Positions 11,027-20,248 of a stretch of DNA of 64,000 nucleotides are shown here, one piece after another. Within the stretch, counting starts at the first letter, position 1; each line of letters opens with the position of its first letter. A program made the translations under genes and the position numbers. The notes beneath the pieces were generated by a model. The model was given only the letters and a program-made list of their open reading frames with translations. It made no database searches and was not told the origin of the DNA. Source of the DNA: Rhizomonospora bruguierae (GTDB lineage Bacteria; Actinomycetota; Actinomycetes; Mycobacteriales; Micromonosporaceae); contig NZ_BBQH01000017.1 in the NCBI RefSeq assembly GCF_018397995.1, positions 73,948 through 137,947 on the forward strand, written 5' to 3'.

Positions 11027-12331
11027 GTGAGAGAGGGAACCACGTTGTCCGACGATGTCGCACCCACCGGCCAACGGTCCCCGGCGGTCGCCACCGGACG
11101 GCCACGCGTCCTGGTCATCGGCGGCAAGCTCCAGCATGTGCGCAAGGCCCGGGACCTCGGTCTGGACGTGGTCCTCGCCCAGTTCCCGGACGAGTACGAC
11201 CGCGGCCACTGGCCCCATGTCGATCAGGCGCTGCTGCTCGACTACGGCGACCTCGACCGGCTCCTGCCGCTGGCCCGGGCGCTGCACGAGGGGTACCCGT
11301 TCCAGACGGCCGTGTCGCTGTTCGAGCTCGGGCTGCTGCCCGCGGCGCGGATCAACGAGGCGCTCGGCCTCGCCGGCGAGTCGGTCGCCACCGTGGAACT
11401 GCTGCTGGACAAGTGGCGCATGCGCCGGCACCTGGCCGCGCGGGGCATCAGCCCGGTGGCCTCCGCGGTGGGCCGTTCCGGGCAGGACGTCCGGGAGTTC
11501 GTCAAGCAGAACGGGCTCCCGATCATCGTCAAGCCGATCCGTGAATCGGGCAGCCTGGGGGTGTTCCGCATCCACGACCGGGCCGACGTGGACGCCGTCG
11601 CCGAACGGTTCCGATCGCTGGACGGGCAGTTCGACGTCCGGGACCTGACCTCCGCCGAATCCTTCCACGAGTTCCTCATGGAGGAGTTCCTGGACGGCCC
11701 CGAGATCAGCGTGGAGACCCTGACCTTCGACGGCCGGCACGTGGTCGTCGCGGTGACCGACAAGGAGTGCGGCGGTCCCGGCTTCGTCGAGATCGGACAC
11801 TCGCAGCCCAGCGGCTGCCCGCCCGAGACGCTGCGCGAGGTCACCCGGTTGGTGACGGACTTCCTCGACGCGGTCGGGCTGCGCAACGGCCCGGGGCACA
11901 CCGAGGTCAAGCTGACCTCGCGCGGCCCGCGGATCATCGAGTCGCACAACCGGGTCGGCGGCGACCGGATCAACGACCTGGCCGAGATCGCCTACGGCGT
12001 CGACATGGAGCGCTACGCGCTGGCCGCCGGGTTCGGCGTGGTGGAGCCACTGGCCGCATCGCCCGAACCTCGCGCCGGAGCGGCCATCCGGTTCCTCACG
12101 CCGGAGCCCGGACGGGTCGTGGCGGTGACCGGTGTCGACGCCGTGCGCGCCGACCCGGCCTTCGTCGACCTCCAGGTGGCGGTGGAACCGGGCGCCGTGG
12201 TACCGCCGCTGACCTGGAACGAGGACAAGGTCGGTCACGTCATCGCCCGCGGCGCCACCGCCGCCGAGGCGATCGCCCACGGCAGGCGGCTGGCCGCGAC
12301 GATCCAGGTGCGCACCGAGCCCGTCGCGTGA
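11027..12331 (+). CDS. ATP-grasp carboxylate-amine ligase (L-amino acid ligase-like)
   Basis: 434 residues from the GTG at 11027, which has GGAGG five bases upstream; an earlier in-frame start at 10937 would run through the tandem repeats and has no ribosome site. The N-terminal domain starts VLVIGGKLQHVRKARDLGL. The ATP-grasp domain has LLLDKWRMRRHLAARG, PIIVKPIRESGSLGVFRI, EFLMEEFLDGPEISVETL and the metal-binding IIESHNRVGGDRINDL. This is the pattern of BacD-like dipeptide ligases and related carboxylate-amine ligases, which form an acyl-phosphate and then an amide bond. It lies between an aminotransferase and an SDR in one direction. Together with the second ATP-grasp at 15719-16951 it suggests ligase-built amide bonds in addition to the NRPS step. 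Confidence 0.88.
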   Translation: MREGTTLSDDVAPTGQRSPAVATGRPRVLVIGGKLQHVRKARDLGLDVVLAQFPDEYDRGHWPHVDQALLLDYGDLDRLLPLARALHEGYPFQTAVSLFELGLLPAARINEALGLAGESVATVELLLDKWRMRRHLAARGISPVASAVGRSGQDVREFVKQNGLPIIVKPIRESGSLGVFRIHDRADVDAVAERFRSLDGQFDVRDLTSAESFHEFLMEEFLDGPEISVETLTFDGRHVVVAVTDKECGGPGFVEIGHSQPSGCPPETLREVTRLVTDFLDAVGLRNGPGHTEVKLTSRGPRIIESHNRVGGDRINDLAEIAYGVDMERYALAAGFGVVEPLAASPEPRAGAAIRFLTPEPGRVVAVTGVDAVRADPAFVDLQVAVEPGAVVPPLTWNEDKVGHVIARGATAAEAIAHGRRLAATIQVRTEPVA

Positions 12332-12384
12332 GTTCCGCACCACCGCACGTTTCCTGATGCTCCTCAGTAGACAGGAGAGAACTC

Positions 12385-13155
12385 GTGAGTGACTTCGCAG
12401 GACTGGTCGCGATCGTTACCGGCGGTGCGTCGGGAATCGGCCTGGCGACGGCGAAAATGCTGCTCGGCAGGGGAGCCAAGGTTGCCGCGTTCGATCTCAA
12501 GCCGGACGGGCTCCCCGACGACATCCTGGGCATCGAGGTCGACGTCACCGACGACGCCCAGGTGAAGTCCGCTGTGGACGCCGTGGTCGAGCGGTTCGGC
12601 CGGCTGGACGTGGTGGTGAACAACGCCGGGATCGGCGCGGTCGGGGACGTCACCGGGAACTCCGACGAGGAGTGGCTGCGGGTCCTGGACGTCAACGTGG
12701 TCGGGATGGTCAGGGTGGCCCGGCACGCGGTACCGCACCTGCGGCGCTCACCCGCCGCGGCGATCGTCAACACCTGCTCGATCGTCGCGTGGGCCGGGCT
12801 GGAGAAGCGGGTGCTGTACTCGGCCAGCAAGGGCGCGGTGTACGCGCTGACGCTGGCCATGGCGGCGGACCACCTCCGCGAGGGCATCCGGGTCAACTGC
12901 GTCGCCCCCGGGACGGCGGACACCCCGTGGGTGGACCGGCTGCTCGACCGGACGGCGGATCCGGCGGCCGAACGGGCCGCGCTCAACGCGCGCCAGCCGA
13001 TGGGCCGGCTGGTGATGGCCGACGAGGTGGCCTACGCGATCGCCTACCTGGCGAGCCCGTTGTCGGGTGCCTCGGTGGGGACGGTGCTTGCCGTGGACGG
13101 CGGCACGCACGGCCTGCGGCTGCGGCCGGCGGACCAGCGGGAGAGCAAGTACTGA
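12385..13155 (+). CDS. SDR-family NAD(P)-dependent oxidoreductase
   Basis: 256 residues, classical short-chain dehydrogenase. The nucleotide site TGGASGIG is at residues 12-19, NNAG near 81, and the catalytic Ser-Tyr-Lys is in NTCSIV and YSASKG. The sequence after the active site (NCVAPGTADTPWVDRLL) resembles sugar/polyol and L-fucose-type dehydrogenases. The GTG at 12385 is preceded by GGAGAG seven bases upstream and lies 53 bp after the ATP-grasp gene, so a shared transcript is likely. The substrate is unknown; in this locus it may reduce or oxidise a hydroxyl on the amino-acid building block. Confidence 0.93.
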   Translation: MSDFAGLVAIVTGGASGIGLATAKMLLGRGAKVAAFDLKPDGLPDDILGIEVDVTDDAQVKSAVDAVVERFGRLDVVVNNAGIGAVGDVTGNSDEEWLRVLDVNVVGMVRVARHAVPHLRRSPAAAIVNTCSIVAWAGLEKRVLYSASKGAVYALTLAMAADHLREGIRVNCVAPGTADTPWVDRLLDRTADPAAERAALNARQPMGRLVMADEVAYAIAYLASPLSGASVGTVLAVDGGTHGLRLRPADQRESKY

Positions 13156-13261
13156 ACGGTCCTGTCGCGCAGGCCGACGCGTTCGGTCCGACCGGGCCGC
13201 GGGACATCGCGGCGGAGCATCACCGCCACCTGGATGGCGACATCGTTCGACCCGGAGCAGC

Positions 13262-14545
13262 ATGACGAGCCAGCAATCCGCCGTACGGCCGCGGCAGCGC
13301 AGTCTGTGGCGGCATCGCCCGTTCCTCCTGCTCTGGTCGGGGGAGACGATTTCCCAGACCGGGGCGCAGATTTCGCTGGTGGCGGTGCCGCTGACGGCGA
13401 TCAGTGTGCTGCACGCCGGGGCGACCGAGGTCGCCCTGCTGACCGCGCTCCAGTACGCACCGGTCGTCCTGATCACGCTGTTTGCCGGGGTGTGGCTGGA
13501 CCGGCACCGGCGCCGGCCGGTGCTCATCGCGACCAACCTGGCTCGGTTCCTGCTGCTCCTGCTGATTCCGGTGAGCTACGCGACCGGTCTGCTCTCGCTG
13601 GGCCTGCTGTACCTGGTGACCTTCTCGGTCGGGCTGCTGACGGCGGTGTCGGACGTGGCGTACCTGGTCTACCTGTCGTCCGTGGTGTCTCGCGGGCAGC
13701 TGGTCGAGGCGAACGCGAAACTCGAGGGGGCGTACTCGATCGCCGAAATCGGCGGGCCGGGTGTGGGCGGCGTGCTCGTGCAGGTGGTGACCGCTCCCGT
13801 GGCGCTCGTTGCCAACGCCGGAACCTGCCTGCTCGCCGCCCTGGCCTTCCTCGGCATCCGCAAACCTGAGACGGTCGAGAGTCCGCAGCGCAGGCGCCGA
13901 CCGGTACGCGCCGAAATCGCGGACGGGTTGCGGGCCATCCTCGGTCACCGGGTGCTGCGGCTGCTGGTTGTCCAGGGCGCGGTCTTCAACCTGTTCGAGC
14001 GGATCGTGCTCACGCTGTATCTGCTGTTCGGTATTCGCGAGCTTTCGCTCGGGGCGGGTGAACTCGGCGTCATCCTCACCACGGCCAGCGTCGGGGCCCT
14101 GATCGGCGCGTTGACGGCCAGCCGGGCGGCGGCGGTGATCGGTATCGGCCGGTGCATCGTCGCTTCGATGGTGGTCAGCGCCGCCGGGCTGGTGATGATT
14201 CCGTTCGCCCCGGCGGCGCCGGTGCTCACGGTCGTCGTGCTGATCGTCGGCTTCGTGGTGCACGGGTTCGGGCTGGGCATCTTCCACGTGCACTCGTTGA
14301 GCGTGCGTCTCGCGCTGGCCCCGGCCGGGCTGCTGGGCAGGATCCAGGCGACCTTTCGCCTGATCCTTTACGGCGTGGTTCCGATCGGCGCGCTGCTGGC
14401 CGGCGTGCTCGGGAATCTGGTCGGTATTCGCGCGGCGATCGCGCTGGGCGCGGTACCACTGTTTGTGCTGTCCACGCTGTTCTGGTTCAGCGCGGTGCGC
14501 CACGCCGACATCCCGGCGGCCGAGGTGGACGGTGACCCGAACTGA
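13262..14545 (+). CDS. MFS exporter
   Basis: 427 residues from the ATG at 13262 (GGAG at 13254-13257); upstream in-frame codons back to 13067 overlap the SDR gene and are not used. About 12 hydrophobic segments, with the motif-A loop GVWLDRHRRRPVL between helices 2 and 3. The arrangement fits the DHA3-type drug/macrolide exporters. As the last gene of the rightward operon it is the likely exporter of the product of region 1 or its self-resistance determinant. Confidence 0.92.
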   Translation: MTSQQSAVRPRQRSLWRHRPFLLLWSGETISQTGAQISLVAVPLTAISVLHAGATEVALLTALQYAPVVLITLFAGVWLDRHRRRPVLIATNLARFLLLLLIPVSYATGLLSLGLLYLVTFSVGLLTAVSDVAYLVYLSSVVSRGQLVEANAKLEGAYSIAEIGGPGVGGVLVQVVTAPVALVANAGTCLLAALAFLGIRKPETVESPQRRRRPVRAEIADGLRAILGHRVLRLLVVQGAVFNLFERIVLTLYLLFGIRELSLGAGELGVILTTASVGALIGALTASRAAAVIGIGRCIVASMVVSAAGLVMIPFAPAAPVLTVVVLIVGFVVHGFGLGIFHVHSLSVRLALAPAGLLGRIQATFRLILYGVVPIGALLAGVLGNLVGIRAAIALGAVPLFVLSTLFWFSAVRHADIPAAEVDGDPN

Positions 14546-14575
14546 GCCGAGAACCGCTCCGCGTTCAGGGGCCGG

Positions 14576-15691
14576 CTATGCCCATTCCTCGCGGTCAGCG
14601 ATGCCGCTGGCGAGCGCGCTGTCCGCCAGTAGTTTGTCGAGGAACGCCGCATTGTGATCGTGCACCGCCTGCGCCGCGCCGCGCAGCGGACTGGTCGCCG
14701 TGAGGTCAAGCAGCCAGAGCGGGCGAATGATGGCGCCGCGCAGCACCTTGGCCTTCATGGCCTTGATCCCGGCGTGTATCCACCGGATGTTCCGCTCGGC
14801 CGCCCAGCGAAGCTGCTCGTAATACAACAGGTTGAAGTACTCATAGGCGTTGCGCAGGCGTGAGTAGTCGAAGCCGGCCCAGCGCAGGAAGACCGTGTCC
14901 CCCCACACGTAGTACAGGCAGAAGCCGACCGGGCTGTCGTCCAGCGTGCACAGGGCGACCATCGCGGCGTCGCCGAGACAGTGTTCGTGGTTACGAAACG
15001 AGGCCAGATCCTCCGCCGTCTCCGCCTCGTAGCCGTATTTGGCTTCCGTGCGTACCGCAAGCGGCGCGATGAGCGTGCTGCATTCCCGCAGCGGCAGGTG
15101 GTGGATCCGGTAGCCCGCCGCGGTGAACGCGGCCATCTCCTTCCGGACGGAACCCCGCCGTTTCTGGCTGAGCGCGGCGAACCAGGTGTCGAACCCGCCG
15201 GCGGGGACCGGCAGCCAGGCGTCGCATTCCAGCAGCACGGCGGGCGCCGGTACGCCGGCCGCGTGGAACAGCCGAACATCCTCGGTGTTCAGGAACATCG
15301 CCACGCAGGGCGCTTGGCCCGCCCGGGCCCGAAGGTCGGTGAGCAGATTGGTGACCGCCCCGGGTGCCGGCCGTGGAGTGGCCCGCAGCAGGTGCGTCTG
15401 GTAGCCCTCGCGCGGGCCGGCAAGAAGGCCGCCGGCCGGGAGCGTCGGCAGGTTCCTGCTGGCCAGTTGGGCGTTCCAGTCGTACGGCGAACCGGCCAGG
15501 TCGGCCCCGCGGAACAGCGGAATCGCGACCTCGGCCGCCGTGCCGTCGCCGGCGGCGACCACCGCGTCGACCGCCGCCCCGTGTTCGACGGCACAGAAAT
15601 CGAGCCAGTTCGCGCTGGAGTAAAAGTTGGGACCGGTCAGCGCGTCCCATTCGGTTCGCGCGACGGCGCCGAGTTCAAAACGGACGGACAT
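14576..15691 (-). CDS. FemAB/GNAT-like acyl- or aminoacyl-transferase
   Basis: 371 residues. The C-terminal half has the GNAT/FemAB pattern: a basic segment LSQKRRGSVRKEMAAFTAAGY, then AMVALCTLDDSPVGFCLYYVWGDTVFLRWAGFD and HAGIKAMKAKVLRGAIIRP, as in the peptidogalycan-biosynthesis-protein (FemAB-like) group. FemAB enzymes move amino acids from aminoacyl-tRNA onto an amine; related GNAT proteins use acyl-CoA. The ATG at 15691 has GGGGAG seven bases upstream and follows the ATP-grasp gene by 27 bp on the same strand. Its 3' end converges with the MFS gene, 30 bp away. It may acylate or aminoacylate the peptide; the donor cannot be read. Confidence 0.75.
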   Translation of the reverse strand: MSVRFELGAVARTEWDALTGPNFYSSANWLDFCAVEHGAAVDAVVAAGDGTAAEVAIPLFRGADLAGSPYDWNAQLASRNLPTLPAGGLLAGPREGYQTHLLRATPRPAPGAVTNLLTDLRARAGQAPCVAMFLNTEDVRLFHAAGVPAPAVLLECDAWLPVPAGGFDTWFAALSQKRRGSVRKEMAAFTAAGYRIHHLPLRECSTLIAPLAVRTEAKYGYEAETAEDLASFRNHEHCLGDAAMVALCTLDDSPVGFCLYYVWGDTVFLRWAGFDYSRLRNAYEYFNLLYYEQLRWAAERNIRWIHAGIKAMKAKVLRGAIIRPLWLLDLTATSPLRGAAQAVHDHNAAFLDKLLADSALASGIADREEWA

Positions 15692-15718
15692 GCCCCGGCT
15701 CCCCGATGACCCATGGCC

Positions 15719-16951
15719 TCATGCGGGAACTTCCCCCGCCAGCGTGGCGTCGAACTCATCCGACGGCGCCGGAAACAAACGCCGGCGGTTATCGACCAGA
15801 GCCTCGTGGTCGGCCGCCACGTGCACCAGGGCGCCGCCGCGCGACAGGCTGTCGGTCCACCCGGTCGCCTCCGACGCGGTGGTCACGGTCGAGAGGAGAA
15901 CGCCGGAGGCCCACGGCTGGTGCGGGTCGGCGATCCGGGATCCGGCGATCTCGTCGGCGTCGGGAAAGACGACCTCGGCCGCGGCCGCCGGCCTGGCGGG
16001 CTGCTCGACGCTCCGCCCGCAGGCCACCCGGATCACCTGCTCGAACAGGTCGACACCCCAGGCCGCACCGACCATCTCCATGATGTAGTCGCCGGGAGTG
16101 CGCACCGCCACCTCCATGACGACCGGCCCGGCGTCGGTCTGCCGCAGCTCGACGTGCGCGATGCCACTACCCATGCCCAACGCGTCGACGACCGCTACGG
16201 CTGCCGACCGCATCCGCGCCTCGTCGCCCTCGGCGAGCCGGGCCGGCGCGACGTGGCCGACCTCCACGAAATGCGGCGGACCCGTCGTCCGCTTGCCGGT
16301 CACATTGACGAAGACCGGTGCTCCGGCCCGCACCAGCAGCTCGACCGAATACTCCGGCCCCGCGACGTACTCCTCCAGCAGAAACGTCTCGGGTTGCTCG
16401 GTGCCGTACCACGTCCGTAGCTCTTCGAGGCTGGCCACCAACCGCACGCCCTCGCTGCCGCCACGGTCGGTCGGCTTGGTCACCGCCCGGCCGAAGGCGG
16501 ACAGCCACCGGGCGCCCTCGTCGAGGTCGTGCACGTGGTGCCACCGCGGCTGGGCGATACCGTGCCGCTCGAAGATCGCCCGTTGCAGCGTCTTGTCCCG
16601 GGATGTCAACGCCGCCCGCAGGCCCGGCCCGGGGCGGCGGAACTCATCCGCGATCATGGCTGCCGCGACGACGTGCTCCTCGCTGAAGGCGACGATCCCC
16701 TCGGGCGGCTGGTCTCCGACGGCCTCGCGGGCCGCCGCGTACCAGTCCGACGTCACCAGGGTGGTGTCCGCCAGCGGGACCGTCCGTACGTCCGGACCCA
16801 GCAACCGCTGTGTTTCCGGTGAGGCGAGCGCCTGGGCGCGGTCGACCACCGTCACGGGCAGACCCAGCCGGCGGCCCGCAACGAGGTACGGCCGTCCCTG
16901 ACTGCCCAGACCGACCATCAGCAGTCCCCGTGGCGCGCGGGACGGTGTCAC
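15719..16951 (-). CDS. ATP-grasp carboxylate-amine ligase
   Basis: 410 residues from the GTG at 16951 (GGGGGG about nine bases upstream); the longer frame begins with TTG at 16990 and lacks a better site. The N-terminal Rossmann-like domain starts GLLMVGLGSQGRPYLVAGRR. The ATP-grasp core shows LTSRDKTLQRAIFERHG, AVTKPTDRGGSEGVRLV, FLLEEYVAGPEYSVELLV and VVMEVAVRTPGDYIMEMVG. It is related to, but clearly different from, the ATP-grasp at 11027-12331, so these are not a recent duplication. Expected chemistry is ATP-dependent amide formation between a carboxylate and an amine. Confidence 0.85.
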   Translation of the reverse strand: MTPSRAPRGLLMVGLGSQGRPYLVAGRRLGLPVTVVDRAQALASPETQRLLGPDVRTVPLADTTLVTSDWYAAAREAVGDQPPEGIVAFSEEHVVAAAMIADEFRRPGPGLRAALTSRDKTLQRAIFERHGIAQPRWHHVHDLDEGARWLSAFGRAVTKPTDRGGSEGVRLVASLEELRTWYGTEQPETFLLEEYVAGPEYSVELLVRAGAPVFVNVTGKRTTGPPHFVEVGHVAPARLAEGDEARMRSAAVAVVDALGMGSGIAHVELRQTDAGPVVMEVAVRTPGDYIMEMVGAAWGVDLFEQVIRVACGRSVEQPARPAAAAEVVFPDADEIAGSRIADPHQPWASGVLLSTVTTASEATGWTDSLSRGGALVHVAADHEALVDNRRRLFPAPSDEFDATLAGEVPA

Positions 16952-17244
16952 TGTTGGACCCCCCAACGATCGACGAACAACTCGGCGCAACCGCGGAACT
17001 CAGCACGGCCGCAGAAGGCGGAACCGCCGGCCGGGCGGGACAAGGCCCGCGATGATCTCGCTTGCCGGGCCAGGCACCGTATCGCCATCGCGGCATACTC
17101 CCCGCCGGGATTTCCGTCAATGTGGACCGTTCACCATTGGTGCTTGGCGCGCGCCGGACAGAGCGTCGCACAATTCCTTTCGGGCCGCAAGAAAGCACAG
17201 TCGACCGCCCGGGCGAGGCAGATCTTCTGCGCCGGTTCAGGCGC

Positions 17245-18642
17245 TCAGGAAAGGGCGCCCTTGTCCGGCTTCCCGCTCGGCGCTAACGGCACACCGGCGA
17301 TGACCCGGATGACCTTCGGCACCGAGGCGTCGCCCAGCGCGGCGGCCACCACCGCGCGCAGCTGCGGAATGTCCGGCGCACGCCCCGTCGCCGGCACCAC
17401 GAACGCGTGCACGGCCTCGCCGGTGTCATCGTCAGGGCGGCCGATCACGTACGCCTCGGCGACCGCCGGGTCGGCGCCCAGAACGCGCTCGATCGGGCCG
17501 GCGTAGACCAGGTTGGCGTCGACGATGACCACGTCGCGGACCCGCCCGTCGAGGTGCAGGTACCCGCGCTCGTCGAAGCGGGCGAGGTCGCGGGTGCGGA
17601 CCCAACCGTCGCGGAACACGTCCGCCGTCTCGTCCGGGTCCCCCCAGTAGGCGCTGGCCTGGGCGGGCGTGCGGACGTACAGTTCCCCGTCGCGGATCGA
17701 CAGGTCGTGCACCGCCGGGGGGCGCCCGACCGAGGCGAGCACGGCCGGGTCGGCCAGCATCTCGCCCGGGGTGACCATGGCGATCATGCCGGTCTCGGTC
17801 TGGCCGTACCCGTGGAAGACCACGGGTCCGAGCACCTCCAGCGCCTCGGCGAGCCGGGCCGGCGCCAGCGGGGAACCCGACACCATCAGCGCCCGCAGGC
17901 TGCTCAGGTCGGCCGGGTTCGCCCGCTGCTCGCGGACGAGGTGATGCAGCTTGCCGACGGTGATGACGCTGGCGGTCGCGCGGTGCCGCTCGATCATGCC
18001 GGGGAAGCCGGGCGGCCGGGCGGCGACGAGGGTGCCCCCGGCGGCGAGGGCCAGGATGCCGTACTCCAGCATCACCTGGCTCGCCAGCGACCCGAACACG
18101 AGGTGACGCCGCAGCCGCCCGGCCAGTTCCGCGACCGCGGGCGGCCAGCGGTCCGGGTACGGCGCCCAGGCCGCGCTCATCGCCGCGTACGTCTGCGCGC
18201 ACCCCTTCGGCTCGCCGGTGCTGCCGCTGGTCCAGATGATCCGGGCGACGTCGCCCGGCCGCCCGGCGGCGACGAGGGGCGCGCCGTCGTCGGGGAAGGC
18301 CGCGAGGCCGGCGAGCCGGGCGTCGTCGACCAGCACCGCGTCCAGGCGCCGCAGCAGCCGGTCGCGCTGGGCCGGCGGCAGCCCGGGCCGCAGGCCGGAG
18401 ACGCGGGCGCCGGCGGCGAACGCGGCGATGGTCGCGGCGAACGCCTCCGCCGTGACGCCCAGGTCGAGCGCCACGCCGCGGCCGGGTCCGATCCCGGCGG
18501 CGCGCAGCCCGGCGCCGATCCGCCGGATCATCGCGGCCATCCCGGTCGCCGTGACGACCCGGTCGCCGTCCTCGAACACCGGCCGGTCGTCGCCGGTGGC
18601 GAGCAGGTCGAGGACCGGCTGCGGCCAGGTCTCAGCCGGCAT
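17245..18642 (-). CDS. AMP-dependent acyl/aryl ligase
   Basis: 465 residues, ANL superfamily. The phosphate loop WTSGSTGEPKG, FHGYGQTE (A5-like), YVRTPAQAS, DGWVRTRDLARFDERG (A7/A8 region) and PLAPSGKPDKGAL with the terminal catalytic Lys are all present. It activates a carboxylic acid as acyl-AMP and probably transfers it to CoA or a carrier; no carrier protein is encoded nearby. It starts inside the end of the FAD oxidoreductase (11-bp overlap), so the two are co-translated. Next to an aromatic ammonia-lyase, an aryl acid such as a cinnamate is a reasonable guess for the substrate. Confidence 0.9.
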   Translation of the reverse strand: MPAETWPQPVLDLLATGDDRPVFEDGDRVVTATGMAAMIRRIGAGLRAAGIGPGRGVALDLGVTAEAFAATIAAFAAGARVSGLRPGLPPAQRDRLLRRLDAVLVDDARLAGLAAFPDDGAPLVAAGRPGDVARIIWTSGSTGEPKGCAQTYAAMSAAWAPYPDRWPPAVAELAGRLRRHLVFGSLASQVMLEYGILALAAGGTLVAARPPGFPGMIERHRATASVITVGKLHHLVREQRANPADLSSLRALMVSGSPLAPARLAEALEVLGPVVFHGYGQTETGMIAMVTPGEMLADPAVLASVGRPPAVHDLSIRDGELYVRTPAQASAYWGDPDETADVFRDGWVRTRDLARFDERGYLHLDGRVRDVVIVDANLVYAGPIERVLGADPAVAEAYVIGRPDDDTGEAVHAFVVPATGRAPDIPQLRAVVAAALGDASVPKVIRVIAGVPLAPSGKPDKGALS

Positions 18643-20185
18643 CGGCCAGGACGCCCTTGAGGAACAGCGCCAGCGGCTGCTGGTGTACCGCGGGCAGGTC
18701 CCAGTGGTTCTCGAGGTTCTCGGCGAGGTGGTGCTCGGCGACGACCTCGCCGCCGCGGTACACCCGCACGATGGGGTGCAGGTAGCTCGCGTCGTGCGCG
18801 GCCGAGGCGTCGTTCTCCGCGATGCGGGGCACCCTGATGTCGAACGGGTCGACGGTGTCGTGGTCGGGGCCGTACTCCAGGGTCGTGACGAGCGCCAGCG
18901 GCACGGTGCCCAGCCCGCCGTCGCGCAGGTAGGCGACCGGCACCTCCGTCAGGTACGAGGCGGTGTCGCCGTCCACGGTGACCACGTCACCGAGGACCGC
19001 GAACTGCTGCCAGAGCGCGGAGGTGCGGTTGATCCGGGCGATGATCGCGTCCGCGATCGCGTCGGGGGTCGCCTCGACCGGGGCGGCCGGCCACGGCGTG
19101 TCGTGGTGGCGGGCGCCGAGGATGCGGTGCAGGGCGCGTACCCCGTAGCGGAAGCCGTGGATGAAGCCGCTGGTCGCCTTCCGGAAGTCGCGCTGCTGGG
19201 TGAGGGTGCCGGCGAAGTACAGCCCGGGCACGTTCACCGACTCGTACGCGGCCGTCTGCTCCGGGAAGCGGTCGTTGATGACCAGCCGCGGCCGGGCCGA
19301 GGCGTCGAAGATCGAGGCGTCGAAGCGGAACCCGGTGGCCAGGATGACCCGGTCGTACTCCAGTTGCCGCAGCTTCTCCACGGTGCGCGCGTAGCGGAAG
19401 TCGATCCGGTAGCCGCCGCCGTCGCGGCGCTCGATGCGCTCGATCGTGCCGTCCAGCACCGCGTTCTGGCTCTTGAGCTGGTACGTGTCGAGGAAGTTGT
19501 TGTTGACGGCGCGCAGGTGCCCGACGTAGTGCGTCTGCCAGGCCAGCCGGATCGAGTCCGGGCCGGCGACGTGGATGACCGCGGCCGTGGCCACCAGCGC
19601 GTCGGCGGTCTCGAAGCCGGAGTTGCCCTTGCCGATGATGAGCACCCGCTGGTTGGTGAAGTCCTCCGGGTCGACGCTCACGGTGTCGTACCGCTCCGCC
19701 AGCTCCACGCCCTCGATCGGCGGCACGTAGAGCTGGGAGACGCCGGTGGCCACCACCACCCGCCGGGCGGCGAACGTCTGCCCGCCGGCCGCAACGGTGA
19801 AGCCGTCACCGTCGCGGGCCACGCGGGTGACCCTGGTGTCGTAGCGGACCCGGGCGCCGGTCCGGGCCGCGAAGTCGGCCAGGTACCGCACGAAGTCGTC
19901 GGCCGCCGGGAAGTATCGCCGGCTGTAGTGCTTGAAGAGCAGTTCCGGGTCGTCGCTCAGCAGCGAGTTCCAGTCCGCCCGCAGGTTGAACTCCGGATCC
20001 TCGGAGCCGGTCCAGATCTTGTTGATCGAGATTAGCTGCCGGTGCCGCGGGTAGCGAGTGAAGAACGCCCCCGGCCGGTCCGCTGCCTCGAGCACCAGGT
20101 AGTCGCGGCGGCCGTCGGCCTCCAGCAGGGCCGCCAGCTGCAGCCCGGCCGGCCCGGCCCCGATGATGAGGTAGTCCAGCGTCAT
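18632..20185 (-). CDS. FAD-dependent NAD(P)-binding oxidoreductase (flavin monooxygenase-like), copy 1
   Basis: 517 residues from the ATG at 20185; the frame extends three codons to a TTG without a ribosome site, and the paralogue at 21733 starts at the equivalent MTLDYLIIGAG. Marks: GAGPAGLQLAALLE (FAD) at the N-terminus, VVVATGVS, and a second dinucleotide motif LIIGKGNSGFETADAL for NAD(P)H. This two-motif layout is that of FMO/BVMO-like and FOXRED2-like enzymes. It shares long stretches with the protein at 21733-23295 (for example HFVGHLRAVNNNFLDTYQLK there against HYVGHLRAVNNNFLDTYQLK here), so the pair arose by duplication and now sits on opposite strands of a divergent promoter. Likely role: hydroxylation or oxidation of the product of the ammonia-lyase pathway. 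Confidence 0.88.
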   Translation of the reverse strand: MTLDYLIIGAGPAGLQLAALLEADGRRDYLVLEAADRPGAFFTRYPRHRQLISINKIWTGSEDPEFNLRADWNSLLSDDPELLFKHYSRRYFPAADDFVRYLADFAARTGARVRYDTRVTRVARDGDGFTVAAGGQTFAARRVVVATGVSQLYVPPIEGVELAERYDTVSVDPEDFTNQRVLIIGKGNSGFETADALVATAAVIHVAGPDSIRLAWQTHYVGHLRAVNNNFLDTYQLKSQNAVLDGTIERIERRDGGGYRIDFRYARTVEKLRQLEYDRVILATGFRFDASIFDASARPRLVINDRFPEQTAAYESVNVPGLYFAGTLTQQRDFRKATSGFIHGFRYGVRALHRILGARHHDTPWPAAPVEATPDAIADAIIARINRTSALWQQFAVLGDVVTVDGDTASYLTEVPVAYLRDGGLGTVPLALVTTLEYGPDHDTVDPFDIRVPRIAENDASAAHDASYLHPIVRVYRGGEVVAEHHLAENLENHWDLPAVHQQPLALFLKGVLADAG

Positions 20186-20203
20186 GCGGCGCAACGTAAC
20201 GAG

Positions 20204-20230
20204 CCGATTTCAGAACCCTCTGAGAATCGG
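20204..20230. promoter_or_regulatory. Candidate OmpR-type operator in the divergent promoter
   Basis: The 63-bp gap between the two divergent operons holds TCAGAA at 20210-20215 and TGAGAA at 20221-20226, direct repeats exactly 11 bp apart, the spacing favoured by OmpR/PhoB-family regulators. The same stretch also forms an imperfect palindrome (CCGATT at 20204 against AATCGG at 20225). An OmpR-family response regulator is encoded at 26947-27618 at the end of the rightward operon, so autoregulation of the locus is plausible. Confidence 0.5.
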
Positions 20231-20248
20231 TCTCTAGCGTCGCGTGCC

